Assembly: GCA_003963005.1 (NCBI GenBank)
Contig: RXJW01000049.1
Span: 1 to 52,060, forward strand
DNA from: Burkholderiales bacterium
GTDB lineage: Bacteria > Pseudomonadota > Gammaproteobacteria > Burkholderiales > Burkholderiaceae_C
Length of the DNA: 52,060 bases
Direction: 5' to 3'
Shown: in pieces, positions 47,993-52,060 of the stretch
Numbering within the stretch: the first letter of the stretch is position 1
Layout of the letters: every line of letters begins with the position of its first letter
Position numbers and translations under genes: made by a program
Notes under the pieces: generated by a model
Database searches by the model: none
Told to the model about the DNA's origin: nothing
Seen by the model: the letters and a program-made list of their open reading frames with translations, nothing else

Positions 47993-48976
47993 ATGACCTG
48001 CCGCATTGCCTTCGTCCTGTTTCCGGGCTTCCAGCAACTGGACCTGGCCGGGCCCATGGCCGTGTTCGAGGTGGCCCGCCTGGCGCGGCCGGGCAGCTAC
48101 GACTGGCGGCTGGTGGCCAGCACGCCGGCTTTCGCCCGCAGCTCGGCCGGTGTGGAGTGGCCCGTGCAGGCCCTGCCGCGCCGCCTGGGCGACCTGGACC
48201 TCGTCATGGTGATCGGTGGCGACGGCGTGGATGCGGCCTGCCGGGACGCGCCGCTGGTGGCCTGGCTGCGTCGCGCGGCTCGGTCCGGGGCGCGCATCGC
48301 CAGCATCTGCAGCGGCAGCCTCCTGCTCGCGGCGGCGGGCCTGCTCGACGACCGCACCGCCACGACGCACTGGTCGCGCGGCCGCCAGTTTGCGACCGAC
48401 TTTCCCGCCGTGCGCCTGCAGCCCGACCGCATCTATGTGCGCGAGCCTGCGGTGCGTGAGCGGCAGTGGCCGGAGCTGTGGACGAGCGCCGGCATGACGG
48501 CCGGCATCGACCTGTGCCTGGCCCTGGTGGCGCACGACCAGGGCGAGGAGGTGGCGCGCGAAGCCGCGCGGCAACTGGTGGTGGAACGCCGCCGGCCGGG
48601 TGGGCAGTCGCAGTTCTCGCCCTTGCTGGACCTGCAGCGGCCGGAGGGGCGCTTCAGTGCGCTGCTTGATGCCGTTCGGCAGGACTTGCGGCGGGACCAC
48701 CGCGTGGAGGACCTGGCCGCGAGGGTCTGCATGAGCCCGCGGCATTTCGCCCGGTGCTTTCGGGCCGAGACCGGCGCCACGCCGGCCCAGGTGGTCGAGC
48801 GGCTCCGGGTGGAAGCAGCCCGCGCGGCGCTGGAAGGCGGCGCCCACTCGGTGCAGCGCGTGGCCCTGGACAGTGGTTTCGGCAGCGCCGAGCGCATGCG
48901 TCGAGCTTTCGTGCGCCTGTTGGGCCGGCCCCCCGCGTCTTTTCGCCCGGCCGGCTGGTCAGCAGCCCACGCGTGA
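47993..48976 (+). CDS. GlxA-type AraC-family regulator with DJ-1/PfpI domain
   Basis: 327 residues. Residues 1-180 are a DJ-1/PfpI domain (IAFVLFPGFQQLDLAGPMAVFEV, ASICSGSLLLAAAGLLDDRTATTHW). Residues 220-325 are an AraC DNA-binding domain with two helix-turn-helix units: VEDLAARVCMSPRHFARCF and VQRVALDSGFGSAERMRRAF, then LLGRPPASFR. Pseudomonas ArgR, an activator of arginine catabolism, has the same layout. It is divergent from the DJ-1-aminotransferase pair over a 109-bp spacer and so probably regulates it; the ligand is unknown. Confidence 0.9.
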   Translation: MTCRIAFVLFPGFQQLDLAGPMAVFEVARLARPGSYDWRLVASTPAFARSSAGVEWPVQALPRRLGDLDLVMVIGGDGVDAACRDAPLVAWLRRAARSGARIASICSGSLLLAAAGLLDDRTATTHWSRGRQFATDFPAVRLQPDRIYVREPAVRERQWPELWTSAGMTAGIDLCLALVAHDQGEEVAREAARQLVVERRRPGGQSQFSPLLDLQRPEGRFSALLDAVRQDLRRDHRVEDLAARVCMSPRHFARCFRAETGATPAQVVERLRVEAARAALEGGAHSVQRVALDSGFGSAERMRRAFVRLLGRPPASFRPAGWSAAHA

Positions 48977-48992
48977 CCAGGGCTGCGCCGGC

Positions 48993-51578
48993 CTAGGCGC
49001 CGCGGGGCACGGGTGGCGCTGCCACTTCGGTCGTCTCGTTGCGAGGGGGCGAGGCGAGCAACTGGCTCAGGAGCGCGGCCAGCTTGAGTGGAGCCAGGGG
49101 TTTGTGCGCCACGTACACCTGGGCCTGGGCTGCCTGGCGCGTGACCGCATGGTCCAGGTCGCCCGTGACCAGCAGCGCCGGAAGGCCTGGCGCCTGGAGC
49201 ACCTCGCGAAGGTACTTGACTTCGGCCAGCCCATCCGTGCCGTCAAGATGCAGGTCCGTGATGACGAGGTCCGGCGCCCTGTACGGGGCAGCCGAGGCTG
49301 CAAGCAGGGCGCGTGCGTCGCTGCCCGCCATCACCGTGTGGCCCCAACTCTGCAGCAGCGAGACCATCGCCTCGCGAACGTCCGCATCGTTCTCGATCAC
49401 GGCCAGCAGCGCGTGGCCAGTGGTGGCCGACTGCTCGCCCGGCAGCGAGAGGGGATCATGCATCGGTGATGCGCTGACCGGCAGTGTCAGCGTGATGCTC
49501 GTGCCTTCGCCCGCCTGGGAGGAGACGGTGAGTGGGTGGCTCAGCAGTTCGGCCGCGCGACGCACGATGGACAGCCCGATGCCCAGTCCCTCGGCAGCCT
49601 TGCGCGGGTTGAGCCGCACATAGTCGCGGAACACATCGTCCATCTTGTCGCGCGGAATGCCGGGGCCGCTGTCTTGCACGGTCAGTCGGACCTCGCCGCT
49701 GCGGCGCTCGAGGTGGATGCGCACGAATCCGGTGTCGGTGTACTTGATGGCGTTGGACACCAGGTTGAACAGGATGCGCCGCAGCAGATGGCGGTCCGAC
49801 ACGATGAGGGCGTCCACCGGAGGCGCCTCAAGCGTCAGTCCCTTGCGGCGGGCCAGCGGGCCGAAGTGCAGCATCACTTCCTGCATCAGTTCCGTCAGCG
49901 GCACGTCGCTGAGCATGGGCGTGTAGTGGCCGCCGTCCAGACGGCCGAGGTCCATCAGCTCGTCCAGCATGTCGCCCAGCGAAGCCGTGCTGCGGCGCAC
50001 CCGCTGCAGCCAGGCGGCAAAGCGGGTCGGCTCCTGCTGCGCTTCACTGCCCAGCTCGGCCAGCATGCCCAGCGCATGGGCGGGTTGGCGCAGGTCATGG
50101 CAGGCGGCTGCCAGCAGCCGGATCCGCGATGAGCTGCGAAGTTCGAGTTCACTGTTGCGCTGCTCCAGCTCGGCCGACACCTTGGCAAGCCGCCGCCCTC
50201 TCCTCGTGGCCACAGCAAATGCGCTGCCGCTTGCCACAACACCCAGGGTGGCGACGCCGAAGGCAAGGATCCAGCCGCGCTGATGGGCCTCCTGCAACTC
50301 GGCCCTGGCCTTGAGGCGGTCGTACTCCTGGTCCTTGAGTGCGACGCTGAGCTGTTCCTGCAGTTCGATGCGCCTCTTGTCGTCGGCGTTTCGCTGTGCC
50401 TGTTCCATGGCGGCTTCCAGCTGTTTGCGGGCCTTGAGGGCAGCCTCGAGGCGACCGAATCTTTCGTAGAAGTTCGCGATGGCGCGGAACGCGTCCTCGC
50501 GCGCAGTGACGGATTCCAAAGGGCCCGCCAGCCATCCATTGATGCGCTGGATCTCCTGCTCGCCCTTGACCCATGCCTCGGGCGTGCGGAGCTGGGCATA
50601 GATCGCCAGGAACGATGCGGCCGTGTGCATGCGCGTGTACAGGTCGTCCACGTCGAACTGCCGGCTTTCCTCCAGAAAGGCCAGTGCTTCGTGCAACTTC
50701 TGGATTCGGCCGAGGTACTTGGCGAACGACGTCATGTACAGGGCCGCCGTTTCCGGCGCGGCGGCGCCGCTGCGCAGGCGCGGCAGCACGCGGTGGACGT
50801 AGACCATCGCCGCAGCCGGGTCACCATGGCGGAACTCAACAGCCGCCAGGCCCGCTTCCATGTCGGCTGCAAGGGACTGGAATTCATCGACATTGATCTC
50901 CCGCTGGGCCCTTTCCAGCCAACGGCTCGCCTCCGTGCTGCGCTGGTCGGCAACGAGGTCGGCAATGCCCAGCTCGATCAGGGCTTTCGCCCTCTGGAAC
51001 GGTGCGATGGCGACGTCGAGTTGTCGGGAGCGTATCGATGTGATCTCACCGAAGCGCGACGCGGCCATGGCATCGGCGGCCTGTGCGTCGAGTACATAGA
51101 ACATCCGCGCAGGGTCGCCGAGCCGCCTTGCCAGAGTTTCCAGTTCGATCGAGGTCACGCGGCCGGCGCAGGGGCGTTCGGCAAAACTCCATGCCGTGGC
51201 CGCACCCAGGTCGAACAACTCGCGCTCCAGGCCTGCGCCACCGGCCCGGGCCTGCGCTAGGTAGCGCTGGAAGATGGGGCAGTCAGCTGGCGTGTGCGTC
51301 GGCTTGGTGAGGAAGTACGCGGCAGCTGCGCGGAGTTCCACGCGCGGGTCGCCTTGTGAGCGCGCCGACTCCATGGCCTTGCGGGCGCGTTCCCAGGCTT
51401 TGGCGTTGTGGCGAAGGTTGTCTGCATCGGTGCCGAAGACGAATCGCTCGCGCCACTCCTGATCCGTCGGCGCGAGCCGTTCGCTGGGCGCCGCGATGGC
51501 CGTGCATGTCGCCCAGGTGAACACCGCCAGCCAGTGCCTCCACTGGCCCAGTCGTTGCACCGGATTCGTCTGGCCCAT
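48993..51578 (-). CDS. Hybrid histidine kinase with periplasmic helical-repeat sensor and C-terminal receiver
   Basis: 861 residues. A signal/anchor segment (WLAVFTWATCTAIAAP), a long alpha-helical TPR-like region (about 60-420) outside the cytoplasm, a transmembrane helix (about 433-457, WILAFGVATLGVVASGSAFAVA), a coiled coil, then a kinase core. His494 lies in CHDLRQPAHALGML; ATPase boxes include NLVSNAIKYTD, DSGPGIP and GLGIGLSIVRR. The receiver carries Asp775 in VITDLHLDG and Lys in HKPL. No separate output domain follows, so a partner regulator is expected elsewhere. Start 51578 has GAGGAG upstream; the frame is open further but lacks the signal peptide. It is convergent with the GlxA-type gene. 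Confidence 0.88.
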   Translation of the reverse strand: MGQTNPVQRLGQWRHWLAVFTWATCTAIAAPSERLAPTDQEWRERFVFGTDADNLRHNAKAWERARKAMESARSQGDPRVELRAAAAYFLTKPTHTPADCPIFQRYLAQARAGGAGLERELFDLGAATAWSFAERPCAGRVTSIELETLARRLGDPARMFYVLDAQAADAMAASRFGEITSIRSRQLDVAIAPFQRAKALIELGIADLVADQRSTEASRWLERAQREINVDEFQSLAADMEAGLAAVEFRHGDPAAAMVYVHRVLPRLRSGAAAPETAALYMTSFAKYLGRIQKLHEALAFLEESRQFDVDDLYTRMHTAASFLAIYAQLRTPEAWVKGEQEIQRINGWLAGPLESVTAREDAFRAIANFYERFGRLEAALKARKQLEAAMEQAQRNADDKRRIELQEQLSVALKDQEYDRLKARAELQEAHQRGWILAFGVATLGVVASGSAFAVATRRGRRLAKVSAELEQRNSELELRSSSRIRLLAAACHDLRQPAHALGMLAELGSEAQQEPTRFAAWLQRVRRSTASLGDMLDELMDLGRLDGGHYTPMLSDVPLTELMQEVMLHFGPLARRKGLTLEAPPVDALIVSDRHLLRRILFNLVSNAIKYTDTGFVRIHLERRSGEVRLTVQDSGPGIPRDKMDDVFRDYVRLNPRKAAEGLGIGLSIVRRAAELLSHPLTVSSQAGEGTSITLTLPVSASPMHDPLSLPGEQSATTGHALLAVIENDADVREAMVSLLQSWGHTVMAGSDARALLAASAAPYRAPDLVITDLHLDGTDGLAEVKYLREVLQAPGLPALLVTGDLDHAVTRQAAQAQVYVAHKPLAPLKLAALLSQLLASPPRNETTEVAAPPVPRGA

Positions 51579-51746
51579 CGGCACTCCTCGCTCGGGCGCT
51601 CGTGGGCATGCGTCATCGAGGTGGCGCGACCTGGCCTGCGCCGCCACGAGCTTGATGCGAGGTTGACACGCCTGATGGACCGTGCGCAAGCCCTGCCGAA
51701 GGGGGGCTGTCGCCTTGCCCGCGCCCGCAACCGTTCCTGTGCGCCC

Positions 51747-52060
51747 TTACACGAAACCGAGCGCCCCGAGCGCGCCGCCTGCGAGGACCATCCACACCAG
51801 CCCGAGGCGAGTGCGCAGCGTGAGCGCCACAGTCGTGGCGATGAGGGCAAGTGTGCTCCAGCGATGCGCTTCGTTGCGCAGGAAGGGCAGTGCCAGCAGC
51901 CAGCCGGTGGCAACGATCAGGCCGAGCGTCAGCGGCATCATGCCGGCCGAGAAGGCCCGCACCTTGAGGTCGTCGCGGTGGGCGCGCGCCCACCGCGTGG
52001 CCGTCACGGTCAGCACGCTGGACGGCAGCATGATCCCCGCCATCGCGGCCGCCGCGCCGG
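51747..52060 (-). CDS. ChrA-like chromate/anion transporter, C-terminal part (5' end off the right edge)
   Basis: Only the last 104 residues are in the window: AAAAMAGIMLPSSVLTVTATRWARAH, then LKVRAFSAGMMPLTLGLIVATGWLL and two further helices (STLALIATTVALTLRT, VWMVLAGGALGALGFV). The mix of GIMLPSS, a short charged loop, and the GMMPLTLGLI helix suits the C-terminal end of a CHR-domain (ChrA) transporter. An in-frame Met at 52043 is internal, since the frame stays open to the edge and matches the family. Assignment is from pattern memory and is moderate. Confidence 0.6.
   Translation of the reverse strand, partial: GAAAAMAGIMLPSSVLTVTATRWARAHRDDLKVRAFSAGMMPLTLGLIVATGWLLALPFLRNEAHRWSTLALIATTVALTLRTRLGLVWMVLAGGALGALGFV

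Overview
The window is high-GC DNA from a betaproteobacterium, most likely order Burkholderiales (Rubrivivax/Roseateles/Leptothrix-like). This rests on the gene order mdh / gntR-sdhCDAB-sdhE-gltA, two PEP-CTERM sorted proteins, a RegB/RegA redox pair, and the protein sequences as recognised from memory; no database search was possible. The DNA is densely coding and no gene-free stretch exceeds 300 bases. I saw no rRNA, tRNA, CRISPR array or insertion sequence.

Layout. 1-702: a VapBC toxin-antitoxin pair, cut by the left edge, with a recognisable promoter and operator. 807-2519: a secreted hypothetical protein and a CitE-like CoA ester lyase. 2533-6574: a secreted isoamylase flanked by two PEP-CTERM proteins, with two matching 15-bp inverted repeats in the divergent promoter region. 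6668-13517: the TCA-cycle block (mdh; gntR; sdhCDAB, sdhE, gltA), closed by a clear terminator. 13591-18811: ribokinase, a large kelch-propeller membrane protein of unknown function, and an MtaD/TrzA-type deaminase. 18818-22690: a LacI-family regulator convergent with a single 950-residue gene that fuses a gluconokinase to a GH94 phosphorylase resembling cellobionic acid phosphorylase; a perfect 14-bp palindrome lies just upstream of the fusion. 22927-26880: purL. 26964-28298: an MHS-type MFS transporter. 28412-35136: a cyoABCD quinol oxidase operon running into a SURF1 gene and a RegB/RegA-type two-component system. 35244-42249: antiporter, luciferase-like oxidoreductase, GNAT/DUF2917/LysR, YebC-like protein, a membrane hypothetical, and an HtrA protease. 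42451-46022: a DUF4124 protein, a membrane acyltransferase, a polysaccharide deacetylase, rlmB and upp. 46103-48976: an acetylornithine-type aminotransferase overlapping a DJ-1/PfpI protein, with a divergent GlxA-type AraC regulator. 48993-52060: a hybrid histidine kinase and the C-terminal part of a ChrA-like transporter cut by the right edge.

The most notable item is the gluconokinase-GH94 fusion. If the GH94 half is cellobionic acid phosphorylase, it would release glucose 1-phosphate and gluconate, and the attached kinase would convert that gluconate to 6-phosphogluconate, so one polypeptide would carry two consecutive steps of oxidised-cellulose catabolism. A second theme is respiratory control: a quinol oxidase, its SURF1 factor and a quinone/thiol-sensing kinase-regulator pair are strung together in one direction.
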